NCBI GenBank assembly: GCA_965214995.1
Contig: CBDCCT010000002.1
Location: 3,224,001 to 3,288,000, forward strand
Source of the DNA: CBDCCT01 sp965214995
GTDB taxonomy: Bacteria; Deinococcota; Deinococci; Deinococcales; Trueperaceae
Direction: 5' to 3'
Length of the DNA stretch: 64,000 bases
Under the pieces are notes generated by a model, which saw nothing but the letters and a program-made list of their open reading frames with translations, was not told the origin of the DNA and made no database searches. Shown here one piece after another: positions 34,470-43,129 of this stretch. Both the position numbers and the translations under genes were made by a program. The stretch's first letter is position 1. Each line of letters starts with the position of its first letter.

Positions 34470-36004
34470 GCGGGGTGGCGTCTACTTTGAGCACACCCGA
34501 CAAGGCGGCGGTCAACCGGTCTCGAGCCGACGGCTACCGCGAGCATGTTGCGGCTCGAGGCGTCAAGCATTTTATTAACGGCGAGTGGCTCGATTCGGTG
34601 TCGAATGAGACGTTTGAGACGCTTTCGCCGATTGATAACTCCGTGATTTGCACCGTCGCTTTGGGAGACACCCAGGACGTTGACAGGGCAGCGACGGCGG
34701 CTCGAGACGCCTTTCCCGCCTGGCGCGACCTGAGCGCTAAGGAGCGCAAAGAACTCCTCCACAATGTCGCCGACCTTATCGAACAAAACGCCGACGAAAT
34801 CGCGCTTTTGGAAAGCCTCGACACCGGCCAGCCGATCCGCTTTATGAGCAAGGCGGCGGTGCGCGGGGCGCAGAATTTCCGCTTTTTTGCCGACCGGTGC
34901 GAGGGCGCGCGAGACGGCTCCTCCCTCCCCACCGAGGGCTTCCTCAACTACACGCTGCGCCAGCCCATCGGCCCGGTGGGGGTCATCACGCCCTGGAACA
35001 CGCCCTTCATGCTCTCCACCTGGAAAATCGCCCCGGCCTTGGCCGCGGGCTGCACGGTAGTCCACAAGCCCGCCGAGTGGAGCCCCGTGACCGCGATGCG
35101 CCTGCACGACATTATGAACGAGGCGGGGCTGCCCAAGGGCGTCGTCAACATGGTCAATGGCTACGGCGAGAGCGCGGGCAAGGCGCTGACCGAGCATCCC
35201 GAAATTAAAGCCATCGCTTTCGTGGGCGAAAGCCTCACAGGCTCGCTTATCATGGCGCAGGGCGCGCCGACCTTGAAGCGGGTTCACTTTGAGCTTGGCG
35301 GCAAGAACCCGGTGGTCGTTTTTGCCGACGCGGACTTGGAGCGCGCGCTCGACGCGGCGCTATTCATGATTTATTCGCTCAACGGTGAACGCTGCACCTC
35401 CTCGAGCCGTGTCTTAATCGAAGGAAGCATCTACGACGAGTTCACGCAACGGCTGGCCGAGCGCGCCAAGAAGATAAAAGTTGGCGACCCCCTAGACCCC
35501 GTCACCGAAATTGGCCCGCTAATTCATCCCAAGCATCTGGAAAAGGTGCGAAGCTACTTCAGCCTTGCCAAAGAAGAGGGCGCAACCGTGGCGGCGGGCG
35601 GCGAGACTTTAGAGGGCAACTTCGTCAACGCCACGCTCTTTACGGGCGCAAAAAATACCATGCGCATCGCCCAGGAAGAGATTTTTGGCCCCGTCCTCAC
35701 CGCGATTCCTTTTAAAGATGAGACGGAGGCGTTAGAACTCGCCAACGGCGTGAAATACGGTCTCACCGCCTACTTGTGGACGAAAGACGTGACGCGGGCG
35801 CACCGGTTTGCGGGAGGGCTCGAGGCCGGGATGGTCTGGGTGAACTCCCATAACGTCCGCTACCTGCCCACGCCCTTTGGCGGCATGAAAGCCTCAGGCA
35901 TCGGGCGCGACGGGGGCGACTACTCGTTTGACTTTTATATGGAGACGAAAAACATCGCGGTGGCGCTAGGTGAACACGCTATCCCAAAACTGGGGAAAGG
36001 GTAG
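34466..36004 (+). CDS. hpaE: 5-carboxymethyl-2-hydroxymuconate semialdehyde dehydrogenase HpaE
   Basis: A 512-residue NAD-dependent aldehyde dehydrogenase. The catalytic Glu is in FELGGKNPVVVF and the Cys in NGERCTSSSRVL; the TPWNTPFMLSTWKIAPALAAG cofactor segment is typical of HpaE/BetB-like enzymes. It oxidises the ring-cleavage semialdehyde. Start is GTG in a GTGA overlap with hpaG, so translation is coupled. An in-frame ATG was not needed. Confidence 0.92.
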   Translation: MSGVASTLSTPDKAAVNRSRADGYREHVAARGVKHFINGEWLDSVSNETFETLSPIDNSVICTVALGDTQDVDRAATAARDAFPAWRDLSAKERKELLHNVADLIEQNADEIALLESLDTGQPIRFMSKAAVRGAQNFRFFADRCEGARDGSSLPTEGFLNYTLRQPIGPVGVITPWNTPFMLSTWKIAPALAAGCTVVHKPAEWSPVTAMRLHDIMNEAGLPKGVVNMVNGYGESAGKALTEHPEIKAIAFVGESLTGSLIMAQGAPTLKRVHFELGGKNPVVVFADADLERALDAALFMIYSLNGERCTSSSRVLIEGSIYDEFTQRLAERAKKIKVGDPLDPVTEIGPLIHPKHLEKVRSYFSLAKEEGATVAAGGETLEGNFVNATLFTGAKNTMRIAQEEIFGPVLTAIPFKDETEALELANGVKYGLTAYLWTKDVTRAHRFAGGLEAGMVWVNSHNVRYLPTPFGGMKASGIGRDGGDYSFDFYMETKNIAVALGEHAIPKLGKG

Positions 36005-36010
36005 ATGCGT

Positions 36011-36280
36011 ATGGCGGACGTGGTTGAGTTAGAGGTTGAGACGGATGAGAATGGCAAACTTCATATTTCAAAAGAACAGCTTGGCGACGTTCAGCCGCAC
36101 ACGAGTTTTAAGGTGAGGCTCGAGCGCAAAACGCCCCAGCCTAAGTGGGGGCCGAAATGGGCGAACCTGACGCCTGAAGAGCGGGCTCGAGATTTTGAGG
36201 CGTGGGCGAGGCGGTTTGGGGATAATGATGCGCCTGCTCTTTCCGATTGGGCAGTCAGTAGAGATTCTATCTACGACTGA
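36011..36280 (+). CDS. Antitoxin-like protein 1
   Basis: About 89 residues. N-terminal strand region (VVELEVETDENGKLHISKEQLG), a middle part with PEERARDFEAWARRF, and the tail LSDWAVSRDSIYD. The layout is that of antitoxins paired with PIN toxins in Deinococcota and cyanobacteria, and a toxin remnant follows at once. It is a paralogue of the protein at 36647, sharing VELEVETDENG and the last 13 residues. Confidence 0.75.
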   Translation: MADVVELEVETDENGKLHISKEQLGDVQPHTSFKVRLERKTPQPKWGPKWANLTPEERARDFEAWARRFGDNDAPALSDWAVSRDSIYD

Positions 36281-36366
36281 TGTCACACTACCCGGCTGAC
36301 ATAAAGGTCTTGCTGCGCTACGAGGATACGGGTGTTTGGAACTTGGGTGAGGTGAAAGGTGATTAA
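36280..36366 (+). pseudogene. Remnant of a VapC-type PIN toxin
   Basis: ATG overlaps the antitoxin stop (TGATG), as at the toxin start at 36910. The 28-codon product MSHYPADIKVLLRYEDTG... matches the start of the toxin at 36910 (MSRYLADTNVLLRYADTG) but has lost the first catalytic Asp context (ADTN to ADIK) and everything after residue 20. It ends in the next antitoxin gene. Confidence 0.8.
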
Positions 36367-36634
36367 GGAAGCCCACGAAGTTGACATCAAGGCAGATAGC
36401 GAAGGCAATCTCACGCTTCCCAAAGACTTGTTAGGTCAGCTCGGCGCTGAGGAGCATTTCAAGACGATGCGCCTCGGGAATCAGGTCATCGTCTGGCCTG
36501 CGTCCAAGCGTTTTCACGAAGTGGCGACGCCGGAGCAGCGCGCCAGAGCTTTTCGGTTATGGGCCGAGAGTCACGAAGGCGGTCCGGGGCTGACGCTCGA
36601 GCAAATTAGCCGCGACACAATTTATGACTGGTGA
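36359..36634 (+). CDS. Antitoxin-like protein 2
   Basis: A 91-residue protein of the same general layout but a different subgroup: VDIKADSEGNLTLPKDLLGQLG, ATPEQRARAFRLWAESH and the tail LTLEQISRDTIYDW. GTG start with GAGG 6 nt upstream. No toxin of its own follows; the next gene is another antitoxin. Confidence 0.72.
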   Translation: MIKEAHEVDIKADSEGNLTLPKDLLGQLGAEEHFKTMRLGNQVIVWPASKRFHEVATPEQRARAFRLWAESHEGGPGLTLEQISRDTIYDW

Positions 36635-36646
36635 GAAAGGGTAAAT

Positions 36647-36910
36647 ATGGCGAATATAGTTGAGCTCGAGGTTGAGACCGACGAAAACGGCGAGTTGCAC
36701 TTGACCAAGGAGCAGCTTGGCAACACAGAGCCGCACACACGGCTCAAGGTGCGCACTGAGCCGGTGGGGCAAAAAAGCCATTTCGGGCCGCTCTGGGATT
36801 CCATGACGCCTGAAGAGCGGGCTGAGGACCTGCGCGAACTCGTTAAAACGTTTGATAAAGGTCCCGGCCTTTCCGACTGGGCCGTGAGCCGCGACTCCAT
36901 CTACGATTGA
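36647..36910 (+). CDS. Antitoxin-like protein 3
   Basis: An 87-residue paralogue of the protein at 36011, with PEERAEDLRELVKTF and the tail LSDWAVSRDSIYD. Its stop overlaps the ATG of a PIN toxin frame, the normal antitoxin-toxin coupling. Confidence 0.78.
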   Translation: MANIVELEVETDENGELHLTKEQLGNTEPHTRLKVRTEPVGQKSHFGPLWDSMTPEERAEDLRELVKTFDKGPGLSDWAVSRDSIYD

Positions 36911-37356
36911 TGTCCCGCTACCTCGCCGACACGAACGTTTTGCTGCGTTACGCAGACACGGGCGCCAATCAGCATTCGCTCATTATGCAAGCGTTGGAAA
37001 CGCTCATGTTACGTCAGGACGAGATGGTGATGGTGCCGCAAAACATCTATGAGTTCTGGAGTGTGGGGACGCGGCCAAAGGATAAAAACGGTTTGGGATG
37101 GACGACAGCTAAGACAAGGGCCGTGACAGACCAGCTTGTTAAGAGGTTTCCGCTTCTCCCGGATATGCCAAGCGTCTTTACCAACTGGCTCGAGCTCGTC
37201 ACCCGCTTTGACGTTAGGGGTAAACAAGTCCACGACGCCCGCCTAGTTGCCGCGATGTAGACGCACAGCGTAGAAAACATCCTCACGCTAAATGTCAAAG
37301 ATTTCGAGCGTTATTCAAAAGTTAAGCCGGTTCATCCAGACGCAGTACAGGCGTGA
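36910..37356 (+). pseudogene. VapC-type PIN toxin with an in-frame amber stop
   Basis: The frame starts MSRYLADTNVLLRY (first Asp), has NIYEFW (Glu) and VHDARLVAAM (third acid), then TAG at 37258-37260. After the stop the same frame continues for 31 codons with THSVENILTLNVKDFERY, the usual end of PIN toxins including the fourth acidic residue. So a single nonsense change removes the last part of the active site. Unless amber is read through, the toxin is dead. Confidence 0.88.
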
Positions 37357-37375
37357 AGGTTGAAAAGGAGCAACC

Positions 37376-37753
37376 GTGAAGCGACTTCAGCATATAGCCC
37401 TCCGCACAAACGACTTAGAGCGCACTCGAGCCTTCTACAAAGATGTGCTGGGTTTAGAAGAGGCCAACTTCGACCCCGACGGTGGGCGGTTGTGGCTGAG
37501 TTTAGCGGATAGTTTCACGCTCATTTTTGACCGCTCGGACGATATGCCCTCCGCCTCGAGTATCACCTACTTGGGCCTCGAGCTTGCCGACTTTGGGGCG
37601 GTGGACGAGATGTACGAGAGACTGGAGGCTCGAGCAAAGATGGGCCGCGACATGAGAGAGCTTTACCGCCATGAAAAGGGACCCTACGGGTTTTTTGTCG
37701 AGGACCCGAACGGCTACGTCATCAAAGTATTCAAGTACAATGAAGTGGTCTGA
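37376..37753 (+). CDS. VOC/glyoxalase-like protein
   Basis: A 125-residue vicinal oxygen chelate protein with two beta-alpha-beta-beta-beta units: LQHIALRTNDLERTRAFYKDVLGLEE, then a C-terminal GPYGFFVEDPNGYVIKVFKYN. The first His and the glutamate equivalents are not both clear, so metal-dependent activity is uncertain. Lactoylglutathione lyase-like, isomerase or small-molecule binding roles are possible. It sits inside the hpa cluster, but a specific step cannot be assigned. Confidence 0.8.
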   Translation: MKRLQHIALRTNDLERTRAFYKDVLGLEEANFDPDGGRLWLSLADSFTLIFDRSDDMPSASSITYLGLELADFGAVDEMYERLEARAKMGRDMRELYRHEKGPYGFFVEDPNGYVIKVFKYNEVV

Positions 37754-37767
37754 GAAGGTAAAAGTTG

Positions 37768-38313
37768 ATGGATTCGGAGATTCTTAATCTGGCACGGTTT
37801 GTCGATGCTGTGAGCGTTCTTCAGTATCGGCTACGAACTTTTGAACGCGCACTTATTACAAAAACAGAAGTTCGCTCAGTTAGAAGTCCGCGTTTTCACC
37901 TAGATACCGACGTTTACTCGACTCAATTTGAAGATTGGGTAGATGGTTATGTTGGAGCACTATGGCGGTTAAAAGTTGAGCACAAACCAACGCTTGAGTA
38001 CACAGTGGGGCTCGAGTGGAAGGGCTGTCGATGGTTTGCCAGCTATCATGTACGCACTCTTGATAAAAATGACCTTTCAAAAGACGTAATAGTTGAAAAA
38101 GAATTTCAGGTGGAGCCTAAACTCTCAGCCATCGTGACTACTTTTACAGACGGAACTATTGACCAAGAAATCCGCACTGAGATTCTAAACTTTTTCAGTC
38201 AAGACGTTGAATGTCACGAAGAAGTTCTCGACTACTTCAACCTAATTTCTCAAGGAGATAGGCGTTCAAGAGGAGCACTTACCCGCATTCAAGCAGCCAT
38301 AAAGGAGGCATAA
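37768..38313 (+). CDS. Hypothetical protein, 181 aa
   Basis: No family recognised. Soluble, with an N-terminal helix and a beta-rich middle containing many aromatic residues (YTVGLEWKGCRWFASYHVRT), then a helical end. Base composition is more AT-rich than in the hpa genes on both sides, which suggests that it came in with the toxin-antitoxin genes. Its stop overlaps the hpaB ATG (TAATG), so it is probably co-translated. Confidence 0.65.
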   Translation: MDSEILNLARFVDAVSVLQYRLRTFERALITKTEVRSVRSPRFHLDTDVYSTQFEDWVDGYVGALWRLKVEHKPTLEYTVGLEWKGCRWFASYHVRTLDKNDLSKDVIVEKEFQVEPKLSAIVTTFTDGTIDQEIRTEILNFFSQDVECHEEVLDYFNLISQGDRRSRGALTRIQAAIKEA

Positions 38314-39803
38314 TGCCAGCACGCACCGGAAAAGAGTTTTTAGAGGGTCTAAAGCGCAACCCGCCCAACATCTACGTGGACGGCGAAAAGGTCGCCGACC
38401 CGACCACCCACCCGCACACGAAAAACGCGGCGGCGTCCATCGCCCATCTTTACGATTTGCAGCACGTGCCCGAGTTGCAAGACGTGATGACCTATGAAAG
38501 CCCGACGACGGGCGAGCGCGTGGGCATGAGCTTTATGGTGCCCAAAACGAAAGAGGATTTGCAGCGCCGCGCGAAGATGCACAAGGTCTGGGCGGACGCC
38601 TCGCTGGGCTTTATCGGGCGCGCGCCGGACTACCTCAACGTCAACGTGATGGCGGCGGCGCAGGCGGCGGATTATTTTGCGCAATGTGACCCGCGTTTTG
38701 GCGAGAACATGCGCAACTATTATGAGCACGTGCGCGAGAACGACCTCTGCTTGACGCACGCGCTCACCAACCCGCAGGTGAACCGCTCGGCGAGGGCGGA
38801 CGAAATGGACGACCCCTACATCGCCCTCGGCTTGGTGCGCGAAACGGGCGAGGGCATCATCGTGCGCGGCGCGCGGATGATGGCGACGCTGCCGATAGCG
38901 GACGAAATCCTCATCTTCCCCTCGACGGTGCTTAAAGAGCAGGAGGAGCTGACGCGCTACGCGCTCGCCTTTGCGGTGCCCTGTAATACACAAGGCGTAT
39001 CTTTCCAGTGCCGGGAGCCTTTGGACATCGGCCGCTCGCACGAGGACCACCCGCTGGGCTCGCGCTTTGACGAGATGGACGCGATGGTCTACTTTGACGA
39101 CGTGCTGGTGCCCTGGGACCGCGTGTTCTTGATGAACGACGTGAAACTCGCCAACCGCGCGTACGGGACGACGGGCGCGGTCTATCAGATGGCGCACCAA
39201 GTCGTGAACGTCAAAATCACCAAGACCGAGGCGTTTTTGGGGGTGGCGCAGGCCATCGTGGATACCATCGGCAGCGCGCAGTTTCAGCACGTGCAGCAGA
39301 AAGTCGCGGAGATTATCCTCAACTTAGAAGTCATGAAGGCGCTCAAGCTCGCCGCCGAGGAGGGGGCCGAGCCCGACCAATGGGGCACGATGACGCCCGC
39401 CAAAGGACCCGTCAACGCGGCACGCAACCTCTACCCGCAGCTCTACCCGCGAATGAACGAAATCATCCAGCTCTTGAGCGCCTCGGGTCTCATCATGATT
39501 CCCACCAAAGCCGACCGTAAAGGGCCGATGGGCGACAAAATCGACAAGTTCTTGCAGGCCCGCAACGCCAGCGCCGAAGAACGCATCAAGCTCTACCGCC
39601 TCGCCTGGGACATGACGATTTCGTCTTTTGGCGCGCGGCAAAACTTGTACGAAAAGTTTTTCTTTGGTGACCCGGTGAGGACGCAGTGCGCGCTTTACGA
39701 GGGGTACGACAAGGAGCCTTATGTGGAGCGAATCAAGGCGTTTTTGGAGCAAAGCGATGAGCTGAGCGTGGAGACTCAAGAAGAAGCAGTTCCCGCGGAT
39801 TAA
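38313..39803 (+). CDS. hpaB: 4-hydroxyphenylacetate 3-monooxygenase, oxygenase subunit HpaB
   Basis: A 496-residue FADH2-dependent monooxygenase that hydroxylates 4-hydroxyphenylacetate to 3,4-dihydroxyphenylacetate. Recognised by its overall sequence (for example the MAAAQAADYFAQCDPRFGEN segment and the ARNLYPQLYPRMNEI segment). Length is normal. It needs a flavin reductase (HpaC), which is not encoded in this window. AAGGAGG ribosome site lies in the end of the preceding gene. Confidence 0.93.
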   Translation: MPARTGKEFLEGLKRNPPNIYVDGEKVADPTTHPHTKNAAASIAHLYDLQHVPELQDVMTYESPTTGERVGMSFMVPKTKEDLQRRAKMHKVWADASLGFIGRAPDYLNVNVMAAAQAADYFAQCDPRFGENMRNYYEHVRENDLCLTHALTNPQVNRSARADEMDDPYIALGLVRETGEGIIVRGARMMATLPIADEILIFPSTVLKEQEELTRYALAFAVPCNTQGVSFQCREPLDIGRSHEDHPLGSRFDEMDAMVYFDDVLVPWDRVFLMNDVKLANRAYGTTGAVYQMAHQVVNVKITKTEAFLGVAQAIVDTIGSAQFQHVQQKVAEIILNLEVMKALKLAAEEGAEPDQWGTMTPAKGPVNAARNLYPQLYPRMNEIIQLLSASGLIMIPTKADRKGPMGDKIDKFLQARNASAEERIKLYRLAWDMTISSFGARQNLYEKFFFGDPVRTQCALYEGYDKEPYVERIKAFLEQSDELSVETQEEAVPAD

Positions 39804-39806
39804 CTC

Positions 39807-40790
39807 ATGCCAATTCGACAAGCCAACCCAGACCCGCCCTTTAACATCGTGCGGCTCTCTCACATCGAGCTGGGCGTGACCGATTTGGAACGCTCGAGCA
39901 CCTTCTACGTCGACATCCTCGGTTTAATAGAAACGGAGCGCACAAAAAATACGCTCTATCTGCGCGGGCTCGAGGAGCGCAATCACCATTCCTTCGTCCT
40001 CACCCAAACGGACGCGCCCGTTGCCAAGCGTTTGGCTTACAAAGTGGCGAGCGAAGCGGATTTAGATAGGGCCGAGGCGTTTTTCTCGAGCCAGAACTTA
40101 CCAACTCAATGGGTGGACAAGCACGCGCAGGGGCGGACGCTGCACGTGGTGGACCCGTTCGGGATGCCGCTCGAGTTCTACTACAAAATGGAGAGCGTCG
40201 AGAGGAGCTTGCAACGTTACGGCGAATACAAGGGCGCGCAGGTCATGCGCATTGACCACTTCAACCTATTCAGCAACGACACACAGGGGACGCACGATTT
40301 TTACGCCCGGCTGGGCTTTCGCACCACCGAATACACCGAGACGGAGGGCGACGACCCGCGGCTCTGGGCGGTGTGGATGCACCGCAAGGGCAACACGCAC
40401 GACGTGGCGCTTACCAACGGGCGGGGGCCGCGGCTCCACCACGTCGGCGTGTGGGTGCCCACGGCGATGAATATTATCCATACCTGCGACCTTCTGGCGA
40501 CGACGGGGCATGTGGAGAGGCTCGAGCGCGGCCCCGGACGGCACGGCATCACCAACGCATTCTTTCTCTACATCCGCGACCCCGACGGCCACCGCACCGA
40601 GCTTTTTACCTCGGATTATCTCACTGTGGACCCCGACTTTGAGCCTATCCGCTGGACCCTTGACGACCCGCAGCGGCAGACGTTGTGGGGGCACGCGGCC
40701 CCGAAATCTTGGTTCGAGGAGGGGACGCCGTTCGAGGGCGTCGAGGTCCAAGAGCCGGTGATGCGGGAGCGTCCGGTAGTTGCCACTTAG
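39807..40790 (+). CDS. hpaD: 3,4-dihydroxyphenylacetate 2,3-dioxygenase HpaD
   Basis: A 327-residue type I extradiol dioxygenase (VOC superfamily) that opens the homoprotocatechuate ring. Two VOC modules are present; the metal-binding residues of the second are in MRIDHFNLF (His), LHHVGVWV (His) and GHRTELFT (Glu). Length and layout match the Fe/Mn homoprotocatechuate dioxygenases of Brevibacterium and Arthrobacter. It starts 3 bp after hpaB. Confidence 0.93.
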   Translation: MPIRQANPDPPFNIVRLSHIELGVTDLERSSTFYVDILGLIETERTKNTLYLRGLEERNHHSFVLTQTDAPVAKRLAYKVASEADLDRAEAFFSSQNLPTQWVDKHAQGRTLHVVDPFGMPLEFYYKMESVERSLQRYGEYKGAQVMRIDHFNLFSNDTQGTHDFYARLGFRTTEYTETEGDDPRLWAVWMHRKGNTHDVALTNGRGPRLHHVGVWVPTAMNIIHTCDLLATTGHVERLERGPGRHGITNAFFLYIRDPDGHRTELFTSDYLTVDPDFEPIRWTLDDPQRQTLWGHAAPKSWFEEGTPFEGVEVQEPVMRERPVVAT

Positions 40791-40802
40791 CCTGTGTGAT
40801 AC

Positions 40803-40820
40803 GATGCACCTTAACGCATC
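40803..40820 (+). promoter_or_regulatory. Inverted repeat before the ABC transporter
   Basis: GATGC-8nt-GCATC between hpaD and the binding-protein gene. It could be a regulator site; no regulator gene is adjacent. Confidence 0.3.
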
Positions 40821-40856
40821 ACCATCGCGCCCGCTTACGGCGCATAAGGAGGAGTT

Positions 40857-42035
40857 ATGAAGTTTGCCCTTAGGCTTGTCGTCTCTCTTACCGTCTTGGC
40901 CTTTGCCTTCAGCGCGGCCCTCGCCCAAACGATTCGCATCGGCGCGGTGGCGTCCGCCACGGGTCCCGCCGCCGCCCTGGGCGAGCCCGAGGCGAACACC
41001 TTTAGGCTGCTCCAGGACCAGCTCAACGCCGCGGGCGGCATCGGCGGCGTGCCCGTCGAAATCATCTTTTTAGACGACGCCACCGATACCCAGCAAGCGG
41101 TGACGAACGTGCGCCGCCTGATAGAAGAAGAGAACGTCCACGCGGTCATCTGCTGCACCATCACCGCAAACTCGCTAGCGATTATCGACACGGTGCAGGA
41201 GGCGGAGGTGCCGACCGTCTCGATGGCGGCGTCCGCGTCCATCATCGAGCCCGTGGAGGAGCGCACGTGGGTCTTTAAGACGCCACAGACGGACCGCTTG
41301 ATGATTCAGGGCATTGTGGACGATATGCAGGCCAGGGGACTTCAAACGGTTGCCTTCATGGGTCTGGACGACGCTTTCGGCGAGGGCGGCTTGGTCGAGC
41401 TTCAGAATTTAGCGGCTGAGAACGATGTTGAGATTACGACGGTTGAGCGTTATGGGCGCACCGACACGAACGTCACGCCGCAGACGTTGCGGGCGGTCTC
41501 GAGCGATCCCGACGCCGTCCTCGTTTGGGGCGTGGTGCGCGACTCGGCTTTGGTCGTCCAGGCGCTCCGGGACCGCGGCTTTGATGGGCAAATCTACGTG
41601 AGCCACGGCGTCGGCAACCCCACCTTTTTGGAGCAGGCCGGAGACGCGGCGGAGGGCGTGCGGCTGCCGATTGGCCCGATGATTGTGGTGGATGAGCTTG
41701 CGGACGACAACCCCATCAAGGCGGTGGCGCAGGGTTACATCGAGGACTACGAGGCCGCCTACGGCGCGGGCACCGCGAGCACCTTTGGCGGGCACGCGTG
41801 GGACGCGTATCAGCTACTTCAGCTGGCAATTGAGGACGCGGTAGCCGAGGGCGTGGATTTGAGCGACTTGGAGGCGGCGCGGGCGGCGATTCGGGATTCG
41901 CTCGAGGACATCACCCCCTTTGTCGGCGTGGGCGGCGTGTTCGACTACACCGCAGAGGACCACCTCGGCCTGGATGACCGCGCGCTGGTCATCGTCGAGA
42001 TTGTAGATAACAACTGGACCTTAGCGGGCGAGTAA
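40857..42035 (+). CDS. Branched-chain amino acid type ABC binding protein
   Basis: A 392-residue periplasmic binding protein (LivK family, type I fold). The signal peptide (residues 1-23, ending SAALAQT) is followed by IRIGAVASATGPAAALG and the complete two lobes. AGGAGGAG ribosome site. It begins 66 bp after hpaD and heads a full transporter operon. Such LivK-type proteins often bind aromatic acids when next to aromatic catabolism genes, so 4-hydroxyphenylacetate or a relative is a plausible ligand. Confidence 0.92.
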   Translation: MKFALRLVVSLTVLAFAFSAALAQTIRIGAVASATGPAAALGEPEANTFRLLQDQLNAAGGIGGVPVEIIFLDDATDTQQAVTNVRRLIEEENVHAVICCTITANSLAIIDTVQEAEVPTVSMAASASIIEPVEERTWVFKTPQTDRLMIQGIVDDMQARGLQTVAFMGLDDAFGEGGLVELQNLAAENDVEITTVERYGRTDTNVTPQTLRAVSSDPDAVLVWGVVRDSALVVQALRDRGFDGQIYVSHGVGNPTFLEQAGDAAEGVRLPIGPMIVVDELADDNPIKAVAQGYIEDYEAAYGAGTASTFGGHAWDAYQLLQLAIEDAVAEGVDLSDLEAARAAIRDSLEDITPFVGVGGVFDYTAEDHLGLDDRALVIVEIVDNNWTLAGE

Positions 42036-42088
42036 GCTTTGGGGGCGGGTGCAAAGCCCGCCCCTACTCTGTCTTTACTTAACTTATT

Positions 42089-43129
42089 TTGTTCGATATA
42101 CCCATCATCCTCTTTTTTGAAGGCCTCACCAATGGGGCCATTTACGCGCTCATGGCGCTGGGCATCGTCGTTCTCTACTCGGTCACGAGCGTTATCAACG
42201 TGGCGCAAGGGGAGTTTGTGATGCTCTCGGCGCTCTCGGCGGCGAGTTTAGGCGCGGCGCAAGTGCCGGGTACGCTTTATATCGCGGTGGTGGGGCTCCT
42301 TGCCTGGGGCGTGTTTGACGCGGTGACCGCGCTCCGGCAAGGGTACTGGCGGCGGGCGGGGCTGGGGCTGCTGCTTCCTTGGGCCGGGGCGGCGCTCGTT
42401 TACGCGCTCGTGCTCTGGGCGACTCGAGCAGAACTTAGCTACCCCCTGCAACTTCTCCTGGCGGTGGCGCTCACTACGCTGCTCGGCCCCATCTGCTACC
42501 GGCTCATCGTGCAGCCGCTGCCTCGAGCCTCGGTGCTCGTGTTCCTCATCCTCACCATCGGTCTTCACCTCGCGCTGACCGGCCTGGGGCTCGCCTTTTG
42601 GGGGCCGCAGCCCTACAGCCTGCCCGCCTTTGGGAGCGGCGGCGTGGACATCGGCCCCGCGTTTTTGTCCTATCAGGCCGTGTGGCTGCTCGTCATTAGC
42701 GGCTCTCTCATGCTCCTGCTCTACCTATTTTTCAGCCACAGCATCTACGGCAAGGCGCTCCGCGCGGCGGCGGTGAACCGGCTCGGCGCGCGGCTCTCGG
42801 GCATCAGCGTGGTGCGGGCGGGGAGTTTGAGCTTTACGCTCTCCGTTTTCCTTAGCGCGGTGGCGGGCGTGCTGATTACGCCCATCACCAAGATGATTTA
42901 TGATTTGGGCTTCCTGCTCGGCCTCAAGGGATTCGTCGGGGCCATCATCGGCGGCTTGGTCAACCCGCTCGTGGCGGTGCTGGGGGCGCTTTTTGTGGGC
43001 GTCGCGGAGCAGTTCAGCGCGTTTTACATCTCCTCGGCCTACCGGGACGTGCTCGTCTTTTTGCTCATCATCCCCGTGCTGCTGGTGCGGTCGCTGCAAC
43101 ACCAGGATTTTGAGGAGCACGTGGACTGA
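42089..43129 (+). CDS. livH: Branched-chain amino acid type ABC permease LivH
   Basis: A 346-residue inner-membrane permease with about eight hydrophobic helices. GLTNGAIYALMALGIVVLYSV and INVAQGEFVMLSAL near the N-terminus are family landmarks, and AAVNRLGARLSGISV in the cytoplasmic loop contacts the ATPase. The start is TTG with no clear ribosome site, so the exact start is uncertain. Stop overlaps the next ATG. Confidence 0.9.
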   Translation: MFDIPIILFFEGLTNGAIYALMALGIVVLYSVTSVINVAQGEFVMLSALSAASLGAAQVPGTLYIAVVGLLAWGVFDAVTALRQGYWRRAGLGLLLPWAGAALVYALVLWATRAELSYPLQLLLAVALTTLLGPICYRLIVQPLPRASVLVFLILTIGLHLALTGLGLAFWGPQPYSLPAFGSGGVDIGPAFLSYQAVWLLVISGSLMLLLYLFFSHSIYGKALRAAAVNRLGARLSGISVVRAGSLSFTLSVFLSAVAGVLITPITKMIYDLGFLLGLKGFVGAIIGGLVNPLVAVLGALFVGVAEQFSAFYISSAYRDVLVFLLIIPVLLVRSLQHQDFEEHVD

